The notes below the pieces were generated by a model, which made no database searches, was not told the DNA's origin, and was given only the letters and a program-made list of their open reading frames with translations. A stretch of 64,000 nt of DNA. Source: Frigoriglobus tundricola. Its GTDB lineage: Bacteria > Planctomycetota > Planctomycetia > Gemmatales > Gemmataceae. The translations under genes were made by a program, and so were the position numbers. The stretch spans positions 5,952,001 through 6,016,000 of the forward strand of contig NZ_CP053452.2 in NCBI RefSeq assembly GCF_013128195.2, given 5' to 3'. Shown here one piece after another: positions 8,159-15,235 of this stretch (within the stretch, counting starts at the first letter, position 1; each line of letters begins with the position of its first letter).

Positions 8159-8644
8159 TTATATTGTCGCGGCTGAAATTTCGAGCACTTTGAACCGGAT
8201 GGTTCCGCTCGGCACCTGAATTTCGACCGTTTCGCCTTTCTTGCGGCCGATCAGCCCCTGGCCGATGGGGCTACTCGTTAGGATGCGCCCCTTATCGGGG
8301 TTCTCTTGGCCCGGCCCGACGAGTTCGAACGTTTCTTCTTCGTCGACGTCGAGGTCCATAACCTTCACCCGACTGCCGAACGCAATCGTATCTTTCGGCA
8401 GGGTGCTGGTATCAACGATGACCGCCCGCGAGAGGCGGTCGGACAGGTCGTTGATGCGCGCCTGGAGGATGCCTTGATCCTCGCGGGCGGCATGGTACTC
8501 GGCGTTTTCGCTGAGGTCGCCCATTTCGCGCGCCGTGGCGACCCGCTTGGTCAGTTCGATCATGTCGGTGCCGCGCAAACGGTCCAACTCGGCCTTGAGT
8601 TTCTCGTAGCCTTCCCGCGTCATGGGGATGCGGTCGTCAGCCAT
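8159..8644 (-). CDS. greA: Transcription elongation factor GreA
   Basis: The 161 residues match GreA in length and layout. An N-terminal coiled coil (residues 8-75) carries GDLSENAEYHAAREDQ at its tip, including the acidic D43 and E46 that stimulate transcript cleavage inside the RNA polymerase secondary channel. A C-terminal FKBP-like domain follows, ending SPIGQGLIGRKKGETVEIQVP. It rescues backtracked polymerase. It stands alone, and I see no transfer signs. The promoter should lie in the AT-rich stretch around 8700-8800, but no convincing hexamers were found. Confidence 0.97.
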   Translation of the reverse strand: MADDRIPMTREGYEKLKAELDRLRGTDMIELTKRVATAREMGDLSENAEYHAAREDQGILQARINDLSDRLSRAVIVDTSTLPKDTIAFGSRVKVMDLDVDEEETFELVGPGQENPDKGRILTSSPIGQGLIGRKKGETVEIQVPSGTIRFKVLEISAATI

Positions 8645-8877
8645 GGCCGAACGCTCCTCGGTCAGTCGGTTCGCCGCGGTGGTCGCGGCGCGAGCAGTAA
8701 CAAAAAATCATCCCGCCCCGGCCGGCGGTTGTAAAGAGCGGACTGGCAATCAGTTCGAAGCGAAAAGGGCAAAATGCAAAGTTGTAGGGCTGCCGATTCG
8801 CCCGCGGTCATCAACTTTGGACTTCGTACCTCACACTCCGTTCCGTCCGAGCGGCCGGTGGGCGATCGGAAAAGCTT

Positions 8878-8914
8878 CCGGCGGTCGCCAACACGTAGAG
8901 CTGGCGACCGCCGG
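8878..8914 (-). terminator. Rho-independent terminator of the ImmA/IrrE-like gene
   Basis: A 13-bp perfect stem (8878-8890 with 8902-8914) has an 11-base loop and, read on the minus strand, is followed by AAGCTTTTCC. It lies 20 bases beyond the stop of the gene at 8935. The remaining part of 8645-8934 contains no gene. Confidence 0.65.
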
Positions 8915-8934
8915 GTGAACGCAACGTGAAGGTA

Positions 8935-9657
8935 TTATACGTCGTCGGGCACGGCGCGAAGAATAATCCGGCGAAAAGGACGGTTGGGAACGGGCCAGCC
9001 CCATGCCGTCCACTCCCCGATCCGGGCGCGGTGCGGCAGATCGAGTTCCATGACCCGGTCCACGCACTCCTGTTCGGCCGGCTCCAGTTTGCGGGAGGCC
9101 GGGAACCGGTTCCCGCGCCGGCTCGCCACCACGCCGTCGTCCACCACGGCAATAACGCACGGCTGATCGAGGTCCAACAACCGGGCGGCGACCATTTCCA
9201 TGCTGGCGGTGGAGAACACCTTGTGGAGCGCGGGCACGTCGCACTTGCACTCCCGGAGCGCGGCGCGGAGCATCCGCGGCGGCACCAGCACCCGCACAAG
9301 GGTGAGTGAGCGCACGTGCGCGATGAACGATTTGTTTTCGCTGCCGGGTGGCACCCCGACCTTGTGAGAAATTTCCGGCAGTAGGAGCCGAGCGATGCCG
9401 TCGGCGGCGGCCCGCTGGCGCTGCTCGGCGGTCATGTCGGTGGTGAGGGCGATTCCGCCGCCGGCGTGTCGCGCGCGGGGCCGGCGCCGGCCGGACTCGT
9501 CCTCTTCGGCCGGCTCGACCCACTCGATCGGGATTCCGAGGTGGTGTTCGGCAACGTCGAGCGCGTTCACGGGCGGAACGGCGACACCCGCGCGCTCGAG
9601 CATGCCCCCGACCAGTCGGTCGATTGCTTCGACCAGTTCTTCCTGCGAGAAGTCCAT
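8935..9657 (-). CDS. ImmA/IrrE-like protein with degenerate metallopeptidase site
   Basis: The 240-residue order follows ImmA/IrrE (DUF955) proteins. A start like VPPVNALDVAEHHLGIPIEW is followed by an inner strand (GGIALTTD) and a helix at the position of the HExxH zinc helix. A second helix follows (RSLTLVRVLVPPRMLRAALR, where the family has the ExxAxxFAxxLLMP stretch), and then the usual STASMEMVAARLLDL end. In this copy the zinc helix reads RAAADGIARLLL (residues 83-94), so both histidines and the glutamate of HExxH are gone, and the second-helix glutamate is not evident. I infer a non-peptidase descendant, perhaps a sensor or structural partner. There is no helix-turn-helix domain and no antitoxin or repressor neighbour. 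Confidence 0.6.
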   Translation of the reverse strand: MDFSQEELVEAIDRLVGGMLERAGVAVPPVNALDVAEHHLGIPIEWVEPAEEDESGRRRPRARHAGGGIALTTDMTAEQRQRAAADGIARLLLPEISHKVGVPPGSENKSFIAHVRSLTLVRVLVPPRMLRAALRECKCDVPALHKVFSTASMEMVAARLLDLDQPCVIAVVDDGVVASRRGNRFPASRKLEPAEQECVDRVMELDLPHRARIGEWTAWGWPVPNRPFRRIILRAVPDDV

Positions 9658-9717
9658 GAGGGAACTGTAAACCGAAACGCGCGGTGGGGGAAACTCAGAA
9701 ACTCGGCAGGCAGCAGT

Positions 9718-10254
9718 TTACGGCTCTTCGAACCACCAGGACTGACCGAACGGGACGGCGGGGTCGGGTTCGCTGCGAAGAACGCGCCCGTCGAGCGCGC
9801 CGCCGCGCAGGCCGAGAGTCATCGGAATGTTGAGCGCGCCGTTGTTGCGGGTGAGTTGGGCGACAATGCGCACGTCCATCGTGCGCCGATCGAGATCGCG
9901 GAGTTGGATCGTCAACTCGCCGAGGTCATAAGCGAATCGGCCGCCGCCCACGGTTACGAACCGTCGCTGGTGGGGCATGACCGAGTCGAACGGCAACGGA
10001 GTCACCACACCCGTTTTGAACTGCCCCCAAACGGACTGCGGGATAATCGAGAGGTGGCTCCCGGTGTCGATGATACAGTCCGGCGATGCCGCGGCGGCCG
10101 ATCTCCGGCCCTCGCCCGGACGGACCCGAGCCATCAGATCGACGAACGCTTGAAGCCTGAGCGCCGGGATCGAATGAGAGCTCCCGTCGGCGCGCGAAAA
10201 GTGAAAATCCGGACTGCCGCGCGCATACTTCAGGTACAAGCGGATGCGGGCCAC
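9718..10254 (-). CDS. Retropepsin-like (clan AA) aspartyl protease
   Basis: This 178-residue protein has the single-site aspartyl protease signature IIDTGSHLSIIP (D63-T-G65). It is followed by a flap region, the hydrophobic DLGELTIQLRD strands, and NIPMTLGL before the C-terminus. A lone DTG means it must dimerise, as retropepsins do. It starts with GTG at 10254, only 18 bases after the stop of the small gene upstream, so the two form an operon. There is no signal peptide, transposase or reverse transcriptase nearby, so it is a free-standing cytoplasmic protein. The target is unknown. Confidence 0.75.
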   Translation of the reverse strand: MARIRLYLKYARGSPDFHFSRADGSSHSIPALRLQAFVDLMARVRPGEGRRSAAAASPDCIIDTGSHLSIIPQSVWGQFKTGVVTPLPFDSVMPHQRRFVTVGGGRFAYDLGELTIQLRDLDRRTMDVRIVAQLTRNNGALNIPMTLGLRGGALDGRVLRSEPDPAVPFGQSWWFEEP

Positions 10255-10272
10255 ACCGGTGCTCCCGTTTGC

Positions 10273-10572
10273 TCACCACAAGCCCGACCACGCTTCCTCT
10301 TCGGTTGGTACATACCGGATCAGAACGCGGTAGGGCGGGAGCGCGTCCTGCGCGTCCAGTCGGCGGAACAGTGACTCCTTATCGGAATCGGCGTCGATGA
10401 TCTGTTCGCCGAGAATGGCGACGTGCATTCCCCGGTACGGCTCGATCAACTCGGCCGTAGCGTGCGTGTCGAACCAGAAGGCCGATGCGAACAGCGCGTC
10501 GGCGTCGGCCGGTGTCGGGTCCGGGGGCGCGGCGGTCGCGGTGGCGGGGCCGGACGGGTCGGGTGCGGACAT
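10273..10572 (-). CDS. Small DUF5678-like protein paired with aspartyl protease
   Basis: This is a 99-residue protein. After a proline- and alanine-rich start of about 25 residues, the part from 46 to 90 reads YRGMHVAILGEQIIDADSDK, then a short helix, then YRVLIRYVPTEEE. That is the strand-strand-helix-strand pattern of DUF5678 proteins, in which a GkwVAi strand opens the domain. GAGGAGG lies just upstream of the ATG. The stop is 18 bases before the protease start. The constant pairing suggests it may be a partner, substrate adaptor or inhibitor of the protease; this is inference. Confidence 0.6.
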   Translation of the reverse strand: MSAPDPSGPATATAAPPDPTPADADALFASAFWFDTHATAELIEPYRGMHVAILGEQIIDADSDKESLFRRLDAQDALPPYRVLIRYVPTEEEAWSGLW

Positions 10573-10639
10573 GACACCTCCTCGGGGGACGTGAGTCCAT
10601 TATGCCACGAGGAAGCTCGGAGGGGAACGGCGGGAGGCG

Positions 10640-11827
10640 TCAGCGGCCGAACAGTCGGCGGACGGCCGCGAACACCCCGCCCGTTTTTGCGGGCGCGTCC
10701 GGTTTGGGCTTGGTGCCCTTCTTCGCGTCGGACGCAGAAGCGTCCTGTGCGTTGCGGGTCGCGTCCGAGAGCCCCAGCATCTGCCACTGGGACACCGGCA
10801 GCCACGACTGGAGTGCCATCACGACGGCGCGGGCGGACTGGTAGCGGGCGTGCGGGTCCTTCGCCCCCATCCGCTGGACGATGGCGTCCATCTCTTTGGG
10901 CACATTGGGCTTGAGTTTCAGCGGCGACGGCACCCCGCGGATCTGGCGCTCGGCCATCATCTCCGGGGCCAGGCCCGGGAACGGCACCTGGCCCGTCAGC
11001 AGGTAGTAGAACGTCGAGCCGAGGCTGTACACGTCGCTGCGGCCGTCGAGTTCACAGCCCCACGCCTGCTCCGGCGCGATGTGCGCGATCTCCTCCGCGT
11101 ACTCGCTCGTGCGGATCCGCTTCGTCACCTGTGCCCACGGGCTTTCCAGCATGTGCGTGAGCCCCAGGTCGATGAGCTTCACGCGGCGGTCCGGGAGCAG
11201 GGCCATGTTGCCCGGTTTCACGTCCCGGTGGATCAGCCCGCACTCGTGGGCGTGCATGAGCCCGACCGCGGCCTGCGCCACCAGTTGCGCCGCGGCGTGC
11301 GGCACCATCGGCCCCTTCTCGGCCACCAGCTTGTCCAGCGTCGGGCCGCCGACGTATTCGGACACGACGAAGTGCGTGCCCTGCCAGTACCCGATGTCCA
11401 GCACGCGGGCCACGGCCGGGTGCTGGACCTTCGCGGCCGCGCGGACCTCGTGGATGAACGCTTGCAGGATGGTGGGGTCGCTCGCGCGGTCGGTGGGCAG
11501 CACCTTCACCGAGACGATCCGTTTCGACGTCGTGTCTTCGGCCTTGAACACCATCCCGACGCGGTCCTGGCGGATGCCGTCGAGGATCTTGTACTGGTCG
11601 AGGACGAACCCGTTGGTGCGGCCGTTGAGCAACTGCATCGCCTGGAACTTGGTGAGCAGCTTCTTGCGGACGAGGAGGGCGGCGACCTGGAGCGGGTCCG
11701 TCGTCGCGGGATCGACGTTCGCTTCGGTCAGCACCGAGATCAAATCGTCGGGCGTGAGCAGCCCGCTCTTGCGGACGGCGTTGAGGAACGGCGAGCGGAG
11801 CTGGGGAAGGCGTGTGTGCGTGGCCAC
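10640..11827 (-). CDS. Hanks-type serine/threonine protein kinase, cytoplasmic, atypical N-terminus
   Basis: In this 395-residue protein, residues 80-340 form a kinase domain: VSVKV lysine K108, helix C glutamate E127, HRDVKPGN (200-207), DLG (220-222), and an APEQ motif at 251-254. The glycine-rich loop is poor (LDGIRQDRVGMVFKAED has none of the usual GxGxxG glycines in register). Before the kinase lies a region often seen in planctomycete kinases, with helical pairs such as VRKSGLLTPDDLI and LLVRKKLLTKFQAMQLLNGR (about 17-70). The C-terminal tail is rich in Ala, Lys and Pro and ends GGVFAAVRRLFGR. No membrane segment is present, unlike PknB-type kinases. An FHA protein lies 2.7 kb downstream on the same strand. 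Confidence 0.9.
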   Translation of the reverse strand: MATHTRLPQLRSPFLNAVRKSGLLTPDDLISVLTEANVDPATTDPLQVAALLVRKKLLTKFQAMQLLNGRTNGFVLDQYKILDGIRQDRVGMVFKAEDTTSKRIVSVKVLPTDRASDPTILQAFIHEVRAAAKVQHPAVARVLDIGYWQGTHFVVSEYVGGPTLDKLVAEKGPMVPHAAAQLVAQAAVGLMHAHECGLIHRDVKPGNMALLPDRRVKLIDLGLTHMLESPWAQVTKRIRTSEYAEEIAHIAPEQAWGCELDGRSDVYSLGSTFYYLLTGQVPFPGLAPEMMAERQIRGVPSPLKLKPNVPKEMDAIVQRMGAKDPHARYQSARAVVMALQSWLPVSQWQMLGLSDATRNAQDASASDAKKGTKPKPDAPAKTGGVFAAVRRLFGR

Positions 11828-11956
11828 GATGAGGCGACCTCCATCCTGCGGACGATGTCATCGGCCGAACTGTAGAACGCCAAGACGCGCGAGTGTGCGA
11901 CGGAAGGGTGAAAAGTCCGACATTGTCTTAGAAACGAGTCCGGAATCCGGACAAAC

Positions 11957-11992
11957 GAACGGGCCGCCCGGCAACTGCCGGGCGGCCCGTTC
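11957..11992 (-). terminator. Strong terminator hairpin after the M42 peptidase gene
   Basis: A perfect 16-bp stem (11957-11972 with 11977-11992) closes an AACT loop. On the minus strand it is followed by GTTTGTCCGG. It lies 36 bases past the M42 stop and upstream of the kinase gene, so it insulates the kinase from M42 transcription. Confidence 0.75.
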
Positions 11993-12027
11993 TCGGCTCA
12001 CAAATACCGCGCCGGGAATTCACGCCG

Positions 12028-13098
12028 TCACGGAATCCAGTTCGTGTCCGGCCCGACCGCGGCGCAGAATTCGGCCAGCAGCTTGGCGGCGTTGGTCAGG
12101 TCGTCGAGGTGAACCACTTCGACCGGGCTGTGCATGTACCGGTTCGGGATGCCGATCAGCCCCGTGGCGACGCCCGCGCGGGCGATCTGGATGGCGTTCG
12201 CGTCGGTGCCGGTGGCCCGCGGCACGCCGCGCACCTGAACGGGGATGGTGTGGGCCGTTGCGGTCTCTTCGAGCAGGTCGAACACGCGCGGGCTGATGTT
12301 CGGGCCGCGGTACAGCACCGGCCCGGCGCCGCACTTGATGTCGCCCTGCGACTTCTTGTCGTTGCCCGGGGTGTCGGTCGCGTGGGTGACGTCCACCGCG
12401 ATGCCCACCGTCGGGTCGATCGCGTAGGCGGCCGTGGTCGCCCCGCGCAGGCCGATCTCCTCGGCCACGGTGGACACGCCGTACACCGCGGCCCTCAGCG
12501 GGCGGCCGTGGAGCAGCCGCACCGCTTCCATGCACACCCACAGTCCGACCTTGTCGTCCATCGCCGGGCTGGCCGCGAGACCGTTCCGCAGCGGCCGGTA
12601 GCCGAGCGCGAACGTGACCGGGTCGCCGCACCGCACGAGCGATTCGGCCTCCTCCTTGTTCTTGGCGCCGACGTCCACCCACACGTCGGTGAAGTCCGGC
12701 ACCTTGGTCCGCTCGTCCGGCTTCAGGAGGTGGATCGCCCGCCGGGCGACGACACCGGGCACCGGTCCCGACTTCCCCCACACGGTGAGGTGCTGCCCGA
12801 GCAGCACCTGCATGTCCCAGCCGCCGATGGGCTGGATGTAGAGGAAGCCGTCGCCGTCGATGTACTGAACCATCAGGCCGATCTGGTCGCAGTGCCCGGC
12901 GAGCATGATCCGGGGCGCCCCGTCCGGTTTCCCTTCCGGGAAGCGCGCGGCGAACACGTTCCCGTGCGTGTCGGTGCGCACGTCGTCGGCGAACGCCTTC
13001 GCGTGGGTCCGCACCACCTGCTGGATCGGCTGCTCGAACCCGGACGGGCTGGGCGTTTCGAGCAGCGCCTTCAAGAACTCGTGCGACGTATGCTCCAT
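12028..13098 (-). CDS. M42-family metallo-aminopeptidase
   Basis: The 356-residue length matches M42 (TET aminopeptidase/endoglucanase FrvX) proteins. The expected ligands are all present: H69 in MLAGHCDQIG, the bridging D181 in AMDDKVG, the catalytic pair E213-E214 in VAEEIGLRG, D236 in AVDVTHATD, and H323 in YMHSPVE. Between residues 90 and 160 lies the dimerisation insert typical of the family. These enzymes are cytoplasmic dodecamers with two metal ions that trim peptides. There is no signal peptide. The ATG at 13098 is only 16 bases from the repeat-flanked GxxExxY element, so its promoter must lie inside or beyond that element. Confidence 0.92.
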   Translation of the reverse strand: MEHTSHEFLKALLETPSPSGFEQPIQQVVRTHAKAFADDVRTDTHGNVFAARFPEGKPDGAPRIMLAGHCDQIGLMVQYIDGDGFLYIQPIGGWDMQVLLGQHLTVWGKSGPVPGVVARRAIHLLKPDERTKVPDFTDVWVDVGAKNKEEAESLVRCGDPVTFALGYRPLRNGLAASPAMDDKVGLWVCMEAVRLLHGRPLRAAVYGVSTVAEEIGLRGATTAAYAIDPTVGIAVDVTHATDTPGNDKKSQGDIKCGAGPVLYRGPNISPRVFDLLEETATAHTIPVQVRGVPRATGTDANAIQIARAGVATGLIGIPNRYMHSPVEVVHLDDLTNAAKLLAEFCAAVGPDTNWIP

Positions 13099-13114
13099 CG
13101 TGGCCCCGAAAAGA

Positions 13115-13617
13115 GAAGAGTTTTATCCGCAGATTACGCAGATAGACACAGATTAAAACATCAGGAATCCGGGCGATCCATCCGGGTTCGCACGTAGCGC
13201 TTGTATTGCAGAGAGGTGCGGCCGAAATTGAGAATCAGGCCGGTTTCGTAGCCGGTCGCTTTGAGGTAGTTGAGTACCTGAGCTTCTTCGATGGTACCGA
13301 TCTGTGTGAGAGCTTTGATCTCGACGACGACAGCACCGTAGCAAAGAAAATCGGCCTTGTAGACCGTCTCCAGCACACGCCCTTTGTAGCGAATGGGGAG
13401 TTGCGCCTGTTGTCCGAAAGGTACCCCGCGGGAGGCTAGTTCGACTGCAAGGGCTTCTTGATACACGGCTTCGAGAAACCCGCAGCCCAACTGGCTGTGT
13501 ACCTCCATCGCAGCACCGATGATGGCGTACGAACGAGGGTCGTTATCCATGTCTACTCTCGTTGTTCTCTGCTTTCTAATCTGTGTTTATCTGCGTAATC
13601 TGCGGATAAAACTCTTC
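13115..13617. mobile_element. Putative small mobile unit: GxxExxY gene between 41-bp inverted repeats
   Basis: The arms 13115-13155 and 13577-13617 are reverse complements in 40 of 41 positions, including TTATCCGCAGATTACGCAG. They enclose one gene (13161-13550) with six bases on one side and 26 on the other. The unit fills the gap between the M42 start and the purH stop, leaving 16 and 7 bases. No transposase is encoded and no target duplication is obvious: the outer bases are CCCCGAAAAGA and TGCCTTTT. It is less GC-rich than the surroundings, which suggests acquisition. The unit is inferred from its symmetry. Confidence 0.6.
13161..13550 (-). CDS. GxxExxY-family PDDEXK-fold protein
   Basis: This 129-residue protein carries the name-giving motif G24-x-x-E27-x-x-Y30 in a HSQLGCGFLEAVYQEALAVEL helix. 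A PDDEXK-like core follows, with D67 in YKADFLCYG, E77-x-K79 in VVVEIKA, and Q91 in EAQVLNYLKATG. Strands TGLILNFG and YKRYVR end it. The family is thought to have a nuclease fold, but its role is not established. The length and all family motifs are intact, so selection probably keeps it functional. It is flanked by 41-bp inverted repeats. Its codon choice is less extreme in GC than that of purH or the M42 gene, in line with transfer. Confidence 0.85.
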   Translation of the reverse strand: MDNDPRSYAIIGAAMEVHSQLGCGFLEAVYQEALAVELASRGVPFGQQAQLPIRYKGRVLETVYKADFLCYGAVVVEIKALTQIGTIEEAQVLNYLKATGYETGLILNFGRTSLQYKRYVRTRMDRPDS

Positions 13618-13624
13618 TGCCTTT

Positions 13625-15205
13625 TCAGTGCCGGAAGTGCCGAACGCCGGTGAACAGCATCGCGATGCCGTGCTGGTCGCAGGCGTCGATGCTGTCCTTG
13701 TCCTTCACCGATCCGCCCGGCTGGATGATCGCGGTGACGCCGGCCGCCGCGGCGGCGTGGACGTTGTCCGGGAACGGGAAGAAGGCGTCCGACGCCAGCA
13801 CGCTTCCCTTCGACTTGTCGCCGGCCTTCTTGACCGCGATCTCGACCGAAACGACCCGCGACATCTGGCCCGCGCCCACGCCGACGACCTGAGAGCCTTT
13901 GGCGAGGACGATCGCGTTCGATTTCACGTGCTTGCAGACGAACCACGCGAAGTGCAGCGCCTGGAACTCCTCGTCGGTGGGCTTCCGCTTGGTCGCGACC
14001 TTCCACTCCTCGGGTTTGTCGGCGCCGTAGTCGCGGGTCTGCACGAGCAGGCCGCCATCGACGCGGCGGTAGTCCAGTCCCTGCGGGAAGCCGGTGAGTT
14101 CGCCCGTCTTGAGGAGGCGGACGTTCTCTTTCCACTTCTTGAGCGCGTCGAGTGCGTGCGGCTCGTAGTCCGGGGCGATGACGCACTCGACGAACCGCTT
14201 GGCCCTCGGGTCCATGATGGCACTTGCCGTGGCCGCATCGACGGGCTTGTTGAACGCGATGATGCCGCCGAACGCCGAGAGCGGATCGCCGCCCCAGGCC
14301 GCGTTGAAGGCGTCCGCGAGTTTGTCAGCGACCGCGGCGCCACACGGGTTGTTGTGCTTCACGACCACGCACGCCGGCCCTGCAAACTCACGCGCCAGGT
14401 TCAGCGCCGAGTCGAGGTCGAGGATGTTGTTGTAACTGAGTTCCTTGCCGTGCAGTTGCTCTGCGGTCGCGACACAAGGCCGGGTGATGCCCGGTTCGGT
14501 ATAGAACGCGGCCTTCTGGTGGGGATTCTCACCGTACCGCATAAAGATGGAGGACCGAGCGAATACCGGCTGCATGGCCGAATCCCACCTGTCGGGGCGT
14601 TCGGTCCAACCGACGTTCATGAGGAAGTAGTCCGCGATCGCTCGGTCGTAGGTCGCGATTCGGGCGAAGGCCGCGGCCGCGAGGTGTCCCCTAAAACCTT
14701 CTCCCGTCTCTCCCTCAGGACTCATATTCGCAAGTAGTTCGGCGTACTGATCGTGACTCGTCACCACCGCCACGCTCGCGAAGTTCTTCGCCGCCGCCCG
14801 CACCATGCAGGGGCCGCCGATGTCGATGTTCTCGATGGCCTCGGCCTCGGTCACACCCGGCTTGGCGACCGTCTGCTCGAACGGGTACAGGTTGCACACC
14901 ACGAGGTCGATTTCCGGCAGGTTGTGTTCTGCGAGCGTTGCCATGTGCTCCGGCTTGTCGCGCTTCGCGAGTAGACCCGCGAAGATCGCGGGGTGGAGCG
15001 ACTTCACGCGGCCGTCGAGCATCTCGGGGAACTTCGTCAGTTCCGCGATGTCCTTCACCGGCAGACCGGCGTCCGCGAGGGCTTTGCGCGTGCCGCCGGT
15101 GGCGATCAGTTCGACGCCGTACTTGGTGACGAGTTCGCGGGCGAAGTCTACGAGCCCGGTCTTGTCGGAAACGCTCAACAGGGCGCGGCGAATGGGACGC
15201 AGCAT
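13625..15205 (-). CDS. purH: Bifunctional purine biosynthesis protein PurH (AICAR transformylase/IMP cyclohydrolase)
   Basis: The 526 residues cover both domains. The N-terminal MGS-type cyclohydrolase shows ATGGTRKALADAG, MLDGRVKSLHP and NIDIGGPCMVRAAAKN. The C-terminal transformylase shows RYGENPHQKAAFY, LSYNNILDLDSALN, the KHNNPCG catalytic motif and FGGIIAFNKPVD. It ends with the SDAFFPFPDNVHAAAAAGV and IQPGGSVKDKDSI segments. It catalyses the last two steps of IMP synthesis using 10-formyl-THF. Its stop lies 7 bases from the repeat arm at 13577-13617, which may serve as its terminator. tilS is 30 bases upstream on the same strand. Confidence 0.97.
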   Translation of the reverse strand: MLRPIRRALLSVSDKTGLVDFARELVTKYGVELIATGGTRKALADAGLPVKDIAELTKFPEMLDGRVKSLHPAIFAGLLAKRDKPEHMATLAEHNLPEIDLVVCNLYPFEQTVAKPGVTEAEAIENIDIGGPCMVRAAAKNFASVAVVTSHDQYAELLANMSPEGETGEGFRGHLAAAAFARIATYDRAIADYFLMNVGWTERPDRWDSAMQPVFARSSIFMRYGENPHQKAAFYTEPGITRPCVATAEQLHGKELSYNNILDLDSALNLAREFAGPACVVVKHNNPCGAAVADKLADAFNAAWGGDPLSAFGGIIAFNKPVDAATASAIMDPRAKRFVECVIAPDYEPHALDALKKWKENVRLLKTGELTGFPQGLDYRRVDGGLLVQTRDYGADKPEEWKVATKRKPTDEEFQALHFAWFVCKHVKSNAIVLAKGSQVVGVGAGQMSRVVSVEIAVKKAGDKSKGSVLASDAFFPFPDNVHAAAAAGVTAIIQPGGSVKDKDSIDACDQHGIAMLFTGVRHFRH

Positions 15206-15235
15206 CGGCAGGTTCCTCTGGCGGAAAGAGTTGTT

